Assembly: GCA_023440705.1 (NCBI GenBank)
Contig: JAEXRP010000054.1
Location: forward strand, 1-64,000
Direction of reading: 5' to 3'
DNA length: 64,000 nucleotides
Origin: Soonwooa sp023440705
Lineage (GTDB): Bacteria > Bacteroidota > Bacteroidia > Flavobacteriales > Weeksellaceae
In this document: positions 1 to 9,078 of the stretch, piece by piece
Numbering within the stretch: the first letter of the stretch is position 1
Layout of the letters: each line of letters begins with the position of its first letter
The notes under the pieces: generated by a model
Database searches by the model: none
Told to the model about the DNA's origin: nothing
The model's input: only the letters and a program-made list of their open reading frames with translations
Position numbers and translations under genes: made by a program

Positions 1-588
1 GGCGAAGCTTATACAAAAGTCCCGATGACCACCGATCATCAAGTTGTTAATGACGAAATATCCGAACTTAGTCCCACCGAATTACAGCCCGGAACGGCGA
101 TTGGCGAAGGATTGGTTGTAGCTGTTAACCATTTAAAAGATTCTAAAGCGAAAAGCAAGATCATTATTTTGATGACCGATGGCGAGAATAATGTCACCAA
201 TGCGACACCACCAGAAATTGCGGCTGAACTTGCTAAAAACAACGGCATTAAAGTCTACACTATTGGAATCGGAAGTCGTGGTTATGCGCTTTTCCCGACA
301 GCTACAGATATTTTTGGTGATATTGTTTTCACTGAAAAAGAAACAGATTTGGATGAAAATCTCCTAAAAGAAATTGCAAACCGAACTGGCGGAAAATACT
401 TCCGAGCAACGTCAAATGACAGTCTACAAGAGATTTATAACGACATTAATGGTTTAGAAAAATCAGATATTAAAACTTCAAAACTTTATCAATATCAAGA
501 ATATTTCCGAATTTTCCTTTGGATTGCGTTAGGGATTTTATTGTTCGATATTATTTTGAGATGGTTTTTGTACAAAATATTGAGCTAG
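1..588 (+). CDS. batA: BatA-like VWA-domain membrane protein (5' end outside window)
   Basis: The reading frame is open from base 1, so this is the C-terminal ~195 residues of a gene that starts upstream. It keeps the second half of a von Willebrand factor A domain, with the MIDAS-type segment LMTDGENN and the later stretch TIGIGSRG. It ends in one membrane segment (about fragment residues 170-190) and a short basic tail. It lies 4 bases before a second VWA gene and is followed by TPR and BatD-like genes, which is the Bacteroidota batABCD order, so it is BatA by domain and synteny. The Bat proteins are membrane-bound, have a periplasmic or inner-membrane role and are linked to aerotolerance and stress; the exact biochemistry is unsettled. 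The metal-binding DxSxS part is outside the window. Confidence 0.88.
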   Translation, partial: GEAYTKVPMTTDHQVVNDEISELSPTELQPGTAIGEGLVVAVNHLKDSKAKSKIIILMTDGENNVTNATPPEIAAELAKNNGIKVYTIGIGSRGYALFPTATDIFGDIVFTEKETDLDENLLKEIANRTGGKYFRATSNDSLQEIYNDINGLEKSDIKTSKLYQYQEYFRIFLWIALGILLFDIILRWFLYKILS

Positions 589-592
589 ACAG

Positions 593-1600
593 ATGGATTT
601 TTATTTAGAAAATTATTGGTACGTTCTACTTTTCCTTTTACTTCCCGTGATTGGATTATTGCTGTTTAGTTTTATTAAATGGAAAAAAAAGAAACGCGAA
701 CTTTTTGCAGAAGCTCAATTCCGAGATCAATTATTTGCTAAAACAAGTAGATTTTCAAAATTATTTCCAGTTTTATTTTTCTTGGCGATTTTATTTTTAG
801 TTTTTGCGATGATTGACCTTTTAGGAGGAAAACAAGAAATAAAAACGCAGCAAAAAATGAACAATATTATATTCTTGCTCGACGTTTCTAACTCGATGAA
901 TGCGCAAGACATCCAACCAAGTCGTCTACAACAAGCCAAAGATATTATCATTAATAGTTTTCCGAAAATGAATAATGACCGCGTTGGGATTATTGTTTTT
1001 GCGGGTGAAGCTAACTCGATTATGCCTTTAACAACCGATTATAATGCGGCAGAATCTTACATCACAGGCATTGAAACGAGTGTTGTACAAACACAAGGCA
1101 CCGACTTTTTGAAGGCGATGCAAATGGCTGTAAAAAAATTTAAATCCATACCAAAAGGTGCAAGAAAAGTCGTGATGATAAGCGATGGCGAAAACAATGA
1201 AGAAAATGAATCTGCTGCCATAAAACTGGCTAACCAAGAAGGCATTAGCGTTTCGACCATTGGTATTGGCGGCGAACAAGGTGCGCCAGTTCCGGAATAT
1301 TACTACGGACAATTGATGGGTTACAAAACCAATATGTCGGGTGAAACAGTAATGACCAAATTGGAAACAAAAGCTCTAAAAAACCTTGCATCTAGTACGG
1401 ATGGAAGTTATATCGATGGCAACGACTTAGAGTCTGCGGTTGCCAAACTTTCTGATGTTTTGAAAAAGTCAACAAATTCTAACACCTCATACATCAGTTC
1501 TCAATCTGCAGAACACTATTATCAATACTTTTTAGGCGTTTCGATTGCGCTGTTTTTACTCATTTATTTATTCAATCCAAAGCGAGATTTAAATATTTAA
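593..1600 (+). CDS. batB: BatB-like VWA-domain membrane protein
   Basis: 335 aa. Two N-terminal membrane segments (about residues 9-28 and 57-77) precede a VWA domain (about 90-290), and a third membrane segment lies at about 307-326. This is the usual BatA/BatB architecture. The MIDAS residues are visible: D97, S99 and S101 in LLDVSNSM, a Thr in TQGTDFLKA, and Asp in MISDGENN. The metal site therefore looks intact and the protein should bind a partner through it. It starts 4 bases after batA and is surely co-transcribed. A hairpin with a T run at 1685-1716 then separates it from batC, so the operon may be uncoupled here. Confidence 0.92.
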   Translation: MDFYLENYWYVLLFLLLPVIGLLLFSFIKWKKKKRELFAEAQFRDQLFAKTSRFSKLFPVLFFLAILFLVFAMIDLLGGKQEIKTQQKMNNIIFLLDVSNSMNAQDIQPSRLQQAKDIIINSFPKMNNDRVGIIVFAGEANSIMPLTTDYNAAESYITGIETSVVQTQGTDFLKAMQMAVKKFKSIPKGARKVVMISDGENNEENESAAIKLANQEGISVSTIGIGGEQGAPVPEYYYGQLMGYKTNMSGETVMTKLETKALKNLASSTDGSYIDGNDLESAVAKLSDVLKKSTNSNTSYISSQSAEHYYQYFLGVSIALFLLIYLFNPKRDLNI

Positions 1601-1684
1601 AAACGATATTCCGCCTCTTAGCTAGAACAAGTCTAAATAGCAAACTAACAATTCTCCCAAAATATACTATTTATCGGTATATTT

Positions 1685-1716
1685 AACCCATTTTAACGTT
1701 TTAAGAATGGGTTTTT
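1685..1716 (+). terminator. Hairpin with T run between batB and batC
   Basis: AACCCATT (1685-1692) pairs with AATGGGTT (1706-1713). An inner TTAA/TTAA stem encloses a CGTT loop, with one bulged G, and TTT follows. It lies about 85 bases after the batB stop and ahead of the batC promoter-like motif, so it is either an operon-internal terminator or an attenuator. Confidence 0.6.
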
Positions 1717-1730
1717 AACAATTAAAGAAA

Positions 1731-1738
1731 TAATTTTG
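1731..1738 (+). promoter_or_regulatory. -7 box TAATTTTG before batC
   Basis: This is a full match to the Bacteroidota -7 consensus TAnnTTTG. It ends only 5 bases before the batC ATG, so transcription would begin at or near the start codon. No convincing -33 TTG sits at the usual distance. Confidence 0.5.
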
Positions 1739-1743
1739 CAGGT

Positions 1744-2496
1744 ATGAATATGAAGTTGATTCTCAGTCTTTTGTTTTTTATAATTCTTGGCCAATTTGTT
1801 ATGGCTCAGGAAGGTTACAAAACACTTGTATATGAAGGCAATAGACAATTCGACAAAAAAAACTATGATGCTTCTTCTTCCAAATTCTTGGAGGCCGCTA
1901 AACTAGACGACAAAAACTTCGACGCACATTACAACCTTGGTAATTCTTTGTACAAAAAGAAAATGTATGAAGAAGCTAAAGCTGAGTTTCAAAAAGCGGA
2001 ACAGAACGCAAAAAATAAAAATGATAAAGCTGCTGCACAATATAATCTTGGCAATGCAATGATGCAAACCGAGAAAATGGATCAAGCTGCAGAAATGTAT
2101 AAAAAAGCTTTAAAAAATGATCCTTACAACGAAAGCATTCGTAAAAATTATGAGATTGCAAAGCTGAAGGAAAAAGAAAAAGACAAGAAAAAAGATCAAA
2201 ACCAAGATAATAAAGGCGGCGATCAGCAAGATCAAAAACAACAAGGCGGACAAGATAACAAAGGTGACCAAAAAGGCAACCAGCCAAGTGGATCATCTAA
2301 AGATCAACAAGAAAAAGGTGAAGGCGAAGGTGACAAACAATCTACGCAAGAACCAAAAGAAAACGGAAACAAAATTCCGAAAGATATAGAAAACGCTATT
2401 TTAAATAAAGTACAGGACAGAGAGAAAGAAACTGCACGACGAATCCTTAACAAGGATGCAAACTCTATCCCACAGTCCAACGAGAAAGATTGGTAA
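1744..2496 (+). CDS. batC: BatC-like secreted TPR protein
   Basis: 250 aa. A Sec signal peptide (about residues 1-21, ending near GQFVMAQ) is followed by three or so tetratricopeptide repeats (about residues 25-140), recognisable from DAHYNLGNSLY and AAQYNLGNAM. The C-terminal half is low-complexity, rich in Q, K, D and G, and likely disordered. Bacteroidota BatC proteins have this layout and are thought to scaffold the Bat complex in the periplasm. Two starts are possible, ATG at 1744 or ATG at 1750; both keep the signal peptide. The stop codon overlaps the batD ATG by one base (TAATG), which points to translational coupling. Confidence 0.88.
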   Translation: MNMKLILSLLFFIILGQFVMAQEGYKTLVYEGNRQFDKKNYDASSSKFLEAAKLDDKNFDAHYNLGNSLYKKKMYEEAKAEFQKAEQNAKNKNDKAAAQYNLGNAMMQTEKMDQAAEMYKKALKNDPYNESIRKNYEIAKLKEKEKDKKKDQNQDNKGGDQQDQKQQGGQDNKGDQKGNQPSGSSKDQQEKGEGEGDKQSTQEPKENGNKIPKDIENAILNKVQDREKETARRILNKDANSIPQSNEKDW

Positions 2497-4265
2497 TGAA
2501 GCACATTTGGTTTTCGTTTATTTTAAGTATTTTCTCGACCATAACTTGTTATGGTCAAGTCTATATTTCGTCCGAAACCAATGTTAAAGAAACCACTACC
2601 AATGATGTTATCAGCCTCACGATTGCGGTAGAAATAAGTGGTGAAGACCAAGTACAAGAATCGCCGATCAAACTTCCCGACTTCCAAAGATTCGATGTTT
2701 TAGATTACAATTCTGAACAAAATACAATTATTGATCCTATTAGAAAAGTTAGGGTTAACCAAATGGTTTATCAATTTTTACTACAACCGAAACAATCTGG
2801 TTCTATTAAAATTGGTTCGGCACTGGTGAAAGTCAACGGCAAAATGTACAAATCTGAGCCATTTGATATTTTGGTACGAGACGTTTCTAAACGTATACCA
2901 GACAACACCCGAAATCTTGCTAGCCAAAATAATCAAACTTACCTTAACGTAAAACTTGACGATCACGAGGTCTATAAAAATCAACCTGTTGTTGCAACTT
3001 TGTCAGTAATTACTCGCGATGTCGATAATTTTAGAAAAGTTAAAAATATACAAACGCCGAAGAGCGGTAATATCCTTGTGCAGCCAATCAGCTTAACACG
3101 TTCTGATATTGAACAAGATTCAAAATCTGGTCTGTTATCGCAAATTGTTGGTATCTATATTATTTTCCCAAAAGAAGCTGGTCCTGTAGAAGTGCCTGCT
3201 TTCACGGCAGAGATCGTGGATCATGGCGCTACAAGACTTGCGTCCAACAGAACCAATATCTCTGTTAAACATTTACCAGCCGGCGCTCCAGAAGATTTCA
3301 ACAATTTTGTTGGTAATTTCAGCATCGATATGACAAATGTCGAAAGCCTACCTCAACCAATAGAAATTAACAAACCTCTAGATATCGTTGTAAAACTTAT
3401 CGGTCGCGGAAATCTATCAGCACATAATATGCCGAAAATTATTCCAACGGAAGACTATGATGTTTTCCCTCCAAAGTTGGTGAAAAATCTAAAAGTTGAG
3501 AAAGAAGGCATCGTTGGCGACATCGAAGCACATTATGTTATCGTCCCTAAAAAAGCTGGAAACATTGCCATTAAAACCGAGAAAATGGCTTTCTTTAATC
3601 CAGAGAAAAAGCTTTATAAAGACCTTGGCGAAAAGTCAATTGTACTACGTGCAATGACATCTCTAGAAATAGAAAATGCTAAATCTACGATGCAAAAAGT
3701 TAACGAATATACCAACACTGTTTTGGATAAAGTTAACACGCCTGTTTTGCAAACAGAAACATTAAAATTATCCGAAAATAAAGGCATGAACTGGCAAGTT
3801 ATTTTCGGAAATTTAGCCTTAATAGGCGCAATGGGAATGGTAATCTATTTGGTTAGAAATCGTTATCAAAAGAAAAAATTAGCAAGTATTATTAAAGAAG
3901 AGCAACTGAAATCTAGACCAAAGATTACAACAATCGAAGAGACTGAAGCTTTATTAAGAAGTAAATCTTCTCTAAACTTGACAAGCCATTTTAATTATCT
4001 TGAAAATCTATTAATTCAAAAAAAATATTCAGAATTTTTTACTGAGTTTGCAAATCTAGAAGCAGAGGTTGATGTTAAATCAAATCAGAAATTTGGACAT
4101 TCATACGCTCCTCATTTAAAACAGACAAATGAAAATTTATACCAAAAATATACTTTAATAAAAGACTCTCTTAACACTGAGAAGTATTCGCCAATCATTA
4201 ATGGAGAAAAATTAGATTATATTTTGGTACAAAGTAAAGAGGTTTTTTCAGCAATTGAAAATTAA
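2496..4265 (+). CDS. batD: BatD-like oxygen-tolerance protein
   Basis: About 589 aa from the ATG at 2496, which overlaps the last base of the batC stop; a TTG two codons upstream is possible but less likely. A signal peptide ends near SIFSTITCYGQ. A long beta-rich BatD region follows to about residue 420, with typical phrases such as VRVNQMVYQFLLQPKQSG, FIIFPKEAG-like turns and VIVPKKAG. One membrane helix lies at about 432-452, and a cytoplasmic tail of ~135 residues follows. The length is normal for the family. No batE gene follows; the next gene is unrelated, so the cluster ends here. Confidence 0.88.
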   Translation: MKHIWFSFILSIFSTITCYGQVYISSETNVKETTTNDVISLTIAVEISGEDQVQESPIKLPDFQRFDVLDYNSEQNTIIDPIRKVRVNQMVYQFLLQPKQSGSIKIGSALVKVNGKMYKSEPFDILVRDVSKRIPDNTRNLASQNNQTYLNVKLDDHEVYKNQPVVATLSVITRDVDNFRKVKNIQTPKSGNILVQPISLTRSDIEQDSKSGLLSQIVGIYIIFPKEAGPVEVPAFTAEIVDHGATRLASNRTNISVKHLPAGAPEDFNNFVGNFSIDMTNVESLPQPIEINKPLDIVVKLIGRGNLSAHNMPKIIPTEDYDVFPPKLVKNLKVEKEGIVGDIEAHYVIVPKKAGNIAIKTEKMAFFNPEKKLYKDLGEKSIVLRAMTSLEIENAKSTMQKVNEYTNTVLDKVNTPVLQTETLKLSENKGMNWQVIFGNLALIGAMGMVIYLVRNRYQKKKLASIIKEEQLKSRPKITTIEETEALLRSKSSLNLTSHFNYLENLLIQKKYSEFFTEFANLEAEVDVKSNQKFGHSYAPHLKQTNENLYQKYTLIKDSLNTEKYSPIINGEKLDYILVQSKEVFSAIEN

Positions 4266-4279
4266 ACAAAAATATTTCA

Positions 4280-4287
4280 TAATTTTG
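4280..4287 (+). promoter_or_regulatory. -7 box TAATTTTG before the MarC-like gene
   Basis: Matches TAnnTTTG and lies 23 bases before the GTG at 4311, directly after batD. This suggests the MarC-like gene has its own promoter. Confidence 0.45.
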
Positions 4288-4310
4288 CGAAAAATTAAAT
4301 TTATACACCT

Positions 4311-4913
4311 GTGAATTTTTTTGAACATATCTCTTGGAAAGAAACCTTTACGTGTTTCATGGTTTTGTTTGCGGTTATCGACATCATCGGATCGGTGCCA
4401 ATTATCGTTTCGTTACGTCAAAAGTTTGGTAAGATCGAAGCCGAAAAAGCTTCTATTGTTGCGGGACTTATCATGATTGCGTTTTTGTTTATCGGAAAAG
4501 AGATTCTAAGATTTATTGGCGTTGACCTCAACTCATTTGCGATTGCTGGTGCTTTTGTCATCTTTATTATCGCTCTTGAAATGATCTTGGGCATCGAAAT
4601 CCAAAAATCGTCACAAGCCAATGCCGCATCTATTGTACCAATTGCTTTCCCGCTAGTTGCTGGTGCTGGTACATTAACGACGACTTTATCTCTGAAGGCC
4701 GAGTTCCACGAGATTAATATCATTTTAGGAATTATCCTTAACACGATTTTGGTATACATCGTTTTGAGAATTGCACCTTGGATAGAAAAGAAAATGGGTG
4801 AAGGATCACTACAAATTTTACAAAAAGTTTTCGGAATTATCCTTTTAGCGATCTCTATTAAATTATTTACTGCTAACTTTGCACAACTTATTCAGAATTA
4901 CGTACATTTTTAA
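4311..4913 (+). CDS. MarC family (UPF0056) integral membrane protein
   Basis: 200 aa, starting at GTG, with about six hydrophobic membrane segments across the whole length; this is the size and shape of the MarC/YhgN family. Characteristic stretches are VIDIIGSVPIIVSL near the N-terminus and PIAFPLVAGAGTLTTTLSL in the middle. Family members were once linked to multiple antibiotic resistance but their substrate is not established, so I give no transport function. The next small membrane-protein gene begins 11 bases after the stop and is probably co-transcribed. Confidence 0.85.
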   Translation: MNFFEHISWKETFTCFMVLFAVIDIIGSVPIIVSLRQKFGKIEAEKASIVAGLIMIAFLFIGKEILRFIGVDLNSFAIAGAFVIFIIALEMILGIEIQKSSQANAASIVPIAFPLVAGAGTLTTTLSLKAEFHEINIILGIILNTILVYIVLRIAPWIEKKMGEGSLQILQKVFGIILLAISIKLFTANFAQLIQNYVHF

Positions 4914-4924
4914 AATATAATATT

Positions 4925-5119
4925 ATGCAGCTGTTTTATAAAATATTCTTAGCCTTATTTGTGATATTTATCGGTATTAACATCTACGGAATTAATTGGA
5001 GCGTTGGCGTTTTGGATGAAGAAAATTCTAAGTTTATTTTCTCCATTGCAGCTTCACTTATTGGTATTATCGTGATCTACATCATGAGTACTTGGCAAAA
5101 AGTTGGTGTTAAAAAATAG
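4925..5119 (+). CDS. Small two-helix membrane protein, function unknown
   Basis: 64 aa with two hydrophobic segments (about residues 5-24 and 38-58) joined by a short acidic loop (LDEENSK), and a basic C-terminus (KVGVKK). I do not recognise the family. It follows the MarC-like gene by 11 bases and is followed by a strong terminator, which supports a real, co-transcribed gene. A 60-aa protein at 63390 has a similar build but no clear sequence match. Confidence 0.7.
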   Translation: MQLFYKIFLALFVIFIGINIYGINWSVGVLDEENSKFIFSIAASLIGIIVIYIMSTWQKVGVKK

Positions 5120-5142
5120 TTTTAAAATTAAACTTAAAATAA

Positions 5143-5168
5143 AAAAGCTTCTCAATTGAGAAGCTTTT
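5143..5168. terminator. Perfect palindromic bidirectional terminator
   Basis: The stretch 5145-5166 is a perfect 22-base palindrome (AAGCTTCTCAA and its complement) flanked by A and T runs on either side. It lies between two convergent genes, the small membrane protein (+) and glnS (-), and would stop transcription from both. Confidence 0.85.
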
Positions 5169-5187
5169 CTTGTATCTAATCCACAAA

Positions 5188-6861
5188 TTATTGCGGTTTG
5201 TAGCTATCTTTAAGTGTCACCGTTCTGTTAAACACCAATTGTCCATCGGTAGATGTTTTATCTTTAATAAAGTAACCAATTCTTTGGAACTGGAAATGAT
5301 CTTCCGTTGTTGCATCTTTCAGACTTGGCTCACCAAAACCATTTTGAACCTTCAAAGATTCTGGATTAATAAAATTAAGGAAGTCAACATCCTTCTCCGC
5401 ATCTGGTTGCTCAACCGTAAACAATCTATCATAGATATTCACTTTTATTGGTAAAGCATGTTTTGCAGAAACCCAATGTAAAGTACCTTTTACTTTTCTT
5501 TGACTCGCTTCGGTTCCGCTTCCAGAACGACTATCTTCGTCATAAGTTGCAAAGATTGTTGTGATGTTACCATCAGCATCTTTCTCAACACGATTTGCTT
5601 TGATGATGTAAGCAGCTTTCAGACGAACTTCGTTACCAAGGCTCAGTCTAAAGAATTTCTTCGGCGCTTCTTCCATAAAGTCTTCACGCTCGATATAGAT
5701 TTCTCTTGAGAAAGGCACTTGACGTGTTCCTGCGTTTTCGTCTTCAGGATTATTTTCAGTTTCTAAAAACTCTTCTTTATCTTCAGGATAATTTTCGATT
5801 ACCAATTTAACAGGATCAACAACCGCCATAACACGCGTTGCTACTTTGTTAAGGTCTTCTCTAACGAAAAATTCTAACAATTGAATCTCAATAAGGTTTT
5901 CACGTTTTGCAACACCTACTCTATCGATAAAGTTACGGATAGCGTTAGCAGTATAACCTTTTCTACGAAGTCCAGAAATAGTCGGCATTCTCGGATCGTC
6001 CCAACCAGTTGTAACGCCTTCTGCTACCAATCTTTGTAATTTACGTTTTGACGTAATCATATATGACACATTCATACGTGCAAATTCGCGTTGTTTTGGT
6101 GCAACTTTAGAATCATCATAAACTTGATCCAAATACCATTCGTAAAGTGGACGATGATTTTCGAATTCTAAAGAACATAACGAGTGCGAAATTTGTTCTA
6201 GATAATCGCTTTCGCCATGTGCCCAATCGTACATTGGATAGATCTTCCAAGTATCTCCAGTACGATGATGCGCACGTTTTAGGATACGATACATAACAGG
6301 ATCACGCATGTTCATGTTAGGAGAATTCATATCGATTTTTGCACGAAGACTCATTGCTCCTTCTTCGAATTCGCCATTCTTCATACGCTCGAAAAGATCA
6401 AGACTTTCTTCAACTGGACGATTACGATAAGGTGATTCTACACCATCTTCGAAAGGCGTTTTTCTTTGCGCCGTAATATCTTCTGATGGTTGCTCATCGA
6501 CATAAGCTTTCCCTTCTTTAATCAAAGTTACAGCCCAATCATACAATTGCTGGAAGTAGTCAGAAGCATAACGCTCTTCTGCCCAGTTAAAACCAAGCCA
6601 CTTCACATCTTCTCTGATAGAATCTACGAATTCTTGCTCTTCTTTCTCTGGGTTAGTGTCATCAAATCTTAAATTAACTGGTGCGCCATAACGCAATCCA
6701 AGACCAAAATTGATACAAATAGCTTTTGTATGACCAATATGAAGATAACCGTTAGGCTCTGGCGGAAAACGGAATCTCAACTTGTCCTTTCCCAAACCAT
6801 TAGCCAAATCATCTTCAATAATTTGCTCTAAAAAGTTAAGTGATTTTTTTTCTTCTTCCAT
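5188..6861 (-). CDS. glnS: Glutamine--tRNA ligase
   Basis: 557 aa class I aminoacyl-tRNA synthetase that charges tRNA-Gln with glutamine in the cytoplasm. The HIGH signature is intact (PPEPNGYLHIGH, residues ~33-44) and the KMSKS counterpart reads MITSKRKL, the usual GlnRS form. The DDTNPEKE and YDWAHG segments also fit GlnRS rather than GluRS. The C-terminal beta-barrel anticodon-binding region is full length. I start it at 6861: an upstream in-frame ATG at 6921 would add 20 hydrophobic residues unlike GlnRS, and a TAnnTTTG -7 box sits at 6882-6889, inside that extension. Confidence 0.95.
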   Translation of the reverse strand: MEEEKKSLNFLEQIIEDDLANGLGKDKLRFRFPPEPNGYLHIGHTKAICINFGLGLRYGAPVNLRFDDTNPEKEEQEFVDSIREDVKWLGFNWAEERYASDYFQQLYDWAVTLIKEGKAYVDEQPSEDITAQRKTPFEDGVESPYRNRPVEESLDLFERMKNGEFEEGAMSLRAKIDMNSPNMNMRDPVMYRILKRAHHRTGDTWKIYPMYDWAHGESDYLEQISHSLCSLEFENHRPLYEWYLDQVYDDSKVAPKQREFARMNVSYMITSKRKLQRLVAEGVTTGWDDPRMPTISGLRRKGYTANAIRNFIDRVGVAKRENLIEIQLLEFFVREDLNKVATRVMAVVDPVKLVIENYPEDKEEFLETENNPEDENAGTRQVPFSREIYIEREDFMEEAPKKFFRLSLGNEVRLKAAYIIKANRVEKDADGNITTIFATYDEDSRSGSGTEASQRKVKGTLHWVSAKHALPIKVNIYDRLFTVEQPDAEKDVDFLNFINPESLKVQNGFGEPSLKDATTEDHFQFQRIGYFIKDKTSTDGQLVFNRTVTLKDSYKPQ

Positions 6862-6881
6862 AAAGTTGTATAATGAGACAG

Positions 6882-6889
6882 CAAATTTA
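6882..6889 (-). promoter_or_regulatory. -7 box TAAATTTG before glnS
   Basis: On the minus strand this reads TAAATTTG and ends 20 bases before the ATG at 6861. It decides the glnS start against the longer alternative. No clear -33 TTG. Confidence 0.45.
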
Positions 6890-7059
6890 AGACTTTTAGA
6901 GATAAAACTTGCTATATCCATACTTCGATTCTATTTAGAATCGCTTAAAGTTTAATTCCTGATTTAATTTTAAATTAACATCTATTTAATAATAAGCATA
7001 ATAAATTAGGATAGATATTAATTTTATGTAAACTACTTAAAATTCAATTCAATTTTTAT

Positions 7060-7067
7060 TAATTTTG
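7060..7067 (+). promoter_or_regulatory. -7 box TAATTTTG before the response regulator
   Basis: Matches TAnnTTTG and lies 19 bases before the ATG at 7087, in an AT-rich divergent region shared with glnS. Confidence 0.45.
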
Positions 7068-7086
7068 AGAAACATAAAATCTAAAA

Positions 7087-7764
7087 ATGAATCGTAAAAA
7101 AATCCTTTTGGTTGATGATGAACAGGACATTCTTGAAATGTTATCATACAACTTAGAAAAAGAAGGTTACCAAGTCCACACCGCGTCCAATGGACAGGAA
7201 GGCATCTCCAAAGCAAAAGAAATCATCCCAGATCTTATACTTCTAGACGTAATGATGCCAGAAAAAGACGGCATCGAAACTTGTCAAGAAATGCGTCAAG
7301 TAAAAGAATTACAAAAAACTTTAATCGTTTTCTTATCAGCAAGAAGTGAAGAATTTTCTCAACTTGCAGGTTACCAAGCTGGTGCCAACGATTATATTAT
7401 TAAAGTTATTAAACCAAAAGTTTTGGTATCAAAAGTGGCTGCGCTTCTTCAACTAGGCGCAAAAGCTAACGAAAATACCAACTACATCGAGCTTGGTGAT
7501 TTAATCATCGATAAAGATAACTTTAAAGTAACGAAGGCTAACGAAGAGTTTTTACTTCCAAAAAAAGAGTTTGACCTACTATTTTTATTAGCTTCTAATA
7601 CGGACAAAGTTTTTAAAAGAGAAGAAATTCTTGAGAAAGTTTGGGGTAACGACGTTATCGTGGGCGAACGTACAATTGATGTACACATCCGTCGTCTTCG
7701 CGAAAAACTTGGTATCAACAGCATACAAACTCTAAAAGGAATTGGATATAAATTGGTTGTGTAG
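7087..7764 (+). CDS. OmpR/PhoB-family response regulator
   Basis: 225 aa. The receiver domain (residues 1-~118) has the acidic pair D10/D11, phospho-acceptor D54 in LLDVMMPEKDG, switch S84 and conserved K106. A winged-helix DNA-binding domain (about 130-224) ends with GERTIDVHIRRLREKLG and the wing GIGYKL. The receiver is intact, so it should be phosphorylated by a histidine kinase and bind DNA. The kinase gene follows 73 bases downstream on the same strand, and the two form a pair like PhoB/PhoR. The signal and regulon cannot be read from the sequence; phosphate control is only one possibility. Confidence 0.92.
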   Translation: MNRKKILLVDDEQDILEMLSYNLEKEGYQVHTASNGQEGISKAKEIIPDLILLDVMMPEKDGIETCQEMRQVKELQKTLIVFLSARSEEFSQLAGYQAGANDYIIKVIKPKVLVSKVAALLQLGAKANENTNYIELGDLIIDKDNFKVTKANEEFLLPKKEFDLLFLLASNTDKVFKREEILEKVWGNDVIVGERTIDVHIRRLREKLGINSIQTLKGIGYKLVV

Positions 7765-7837
7765 ACAATTATTTTTATTAAAATGTAAATAAGCTCTAAG
7801 ATTTTCTAACGAAAATCTTTTTTTATAAATTTATCTC

Positions 7838-8899
7838 ATGTATTCTACTCCAAAAAGGAACTTCAAACTAAACTGGGTTTCGGCTTTAGCATCGTTCGTG
7901 TTGGTAGCTGTCATCGGCACAGTTATTTTTATTTTTCAAGCTAAAACCCACGACCAATATTTCAAAACTAGAGATTTTAATATTTTCATTGTTTTCACCT
8001 TGACTTTGGTGATGATTCTTAATTATTACATCCTCGAGTTTTTATTTAATTATAATAGTAAAAAACAAATTCGACGTATCAAAAAGATACTTCCAGACAA
8101 CTTTATCCTCGATCATGAACCCGATCTTAGTTTGAAAGAATTCGGAGAACGTGTAACCTTGATGAGCACGCAAAACGACTTCGAAATGGATATGATGAAG
8201 GAAATGGAAAACTTCCGAAAAGAATATGTCGGGAATGTTTCTCATGAGTTAAAAACGCCTTTATTCTCCATCCAAGGTTATGTGTCGACTTTGCTAGATG
8301 GCGGTGTAGAAGATCTTAATATCCGAGACAAATATCTGCAACGCATCGACAGTTCTGTAGAGCGACTTCTTAACATTGTTAAAGATTTGGATATGATTAA
8401 CCGTTTTGAAGCTGGCCAAATTGAATTAAATCTCATCAGTTTTGATATTAACGAATTGGTGGAAGAAGTGTTCGATCTCCTTGATCTAGAAGCCAATAGA
8501 CACCTCATGAAGCTTGAATTACAAAGCACTCAGAAAAAACTGTTGGTACACGCGGATAAAAATAAAATTTCGCAAGTCTTTACCAACCTTGTCTCTAACG
8601 CTATTAAATATGCAAACCGCGAAGGCGCAAGGATTATTGTAACGACCAAAGAGGAAGCCAAATTTATCTCTATCACCGTGGAAGACAATGGTATGGGAAT
8701 AAAACCAGAAAATCTTACAAGGATTTTTGAACGTTTCTACCGTGTCGAAGCCAGCCGTAATCGTAAAGATGGCGGATCTGGACTTGGACTAGCAATTGTC
8801 AAACACATCTTGGAAGCCCACCACCAGAACATAACCGTAGAAAGTGCTTACCTTAGTGGAACAAAATTTAAATTTAGATTAGAAAAATCTTCTTTGTAA
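7838..8899 (+). CDS. Membrane sensor histidine kinase (PhoR-like)
   Basis: 353 aa. Two membrane helices (about residues 13-35 and 49-70) enclose only ~13 residues, so there is almost no periplasmic sensor; the signal is probably membrane-borne or internal. The HisKA dimerisation domain carries H136 in NVSHELKTPL. The ATPase domain shows the N box (FTNLVSNAIKYA), G1 (DNGMGI), F box (FERFYR) and G2 (GGSGLGLAI), all intact. It is the evident partner of the response regulator just upstream. No HAMP or PAS domain can be recognised in the ~60-residue linker. Confidence 0.92.
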   Translation: MYSTPKRNFKLNWVSALASFVLVAVIGTVIFIFQAKTHDQYFKTRDFNIFIVFTLTLVMILNYYILEFLFNYNSKKQIRRIKKILPDNFILDHEPDLSLKEFGERVTLMSTQNDFEMDMMKEMENFRKEYVGNVSHELKTPLFSIQGYVSTLLDGGVEDLNIRDKYLQRIDSSVERLLNIVKDLDMINRFEAGQIELNLISFDINELVEEVFDLLDLEANRHLMKLELQSTQKKLLVHADKNKISQVFTNLVSNAIKYANREGARIIVTTKEEAKFISITVEDNGMGIKPENLTRIFERFYRVEASRNRKDGGSGLGLAIVKHILEAHHQNITVESAYLSGTKFKFRLEKSSL

Positions 8900-9029
8900 T
8901 ATCAAAAAAAATATTAGTTTTAGAGCAGAAATATTTGCAAAAATTTGAAGGTTGAGAAGGGCTAAAATTTAATAAAATATTTTATTAAAAAAAGTATTTT
9001 TTTTGGCTTTTATCCTTTCTCAATTGTCA

Positions 9030-9037
9030 TATATTTG
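9030..9037 (+). promoter_or_regulatory. -7 box TATATTTG before the pRiA4b ORF-3-like gene
   Basis: A full consensus match 41 bases before the ATG at 9079. A TTG at 9003-9005 is 24 bases upstream, a little far for a -33 element. Confidence 0.5.
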
Positions 9038-9078
9038 CAGCAAAATAAATGTAAAAGTAGATTTTAGAAGAGAAAAAA

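Noticed and set aside
6862..6921. A 20-residue N-terminal extension of GlnRS
   Set aside because: The -7 box lies inside it and GlnRS homologues begin near MEEEKKSL.
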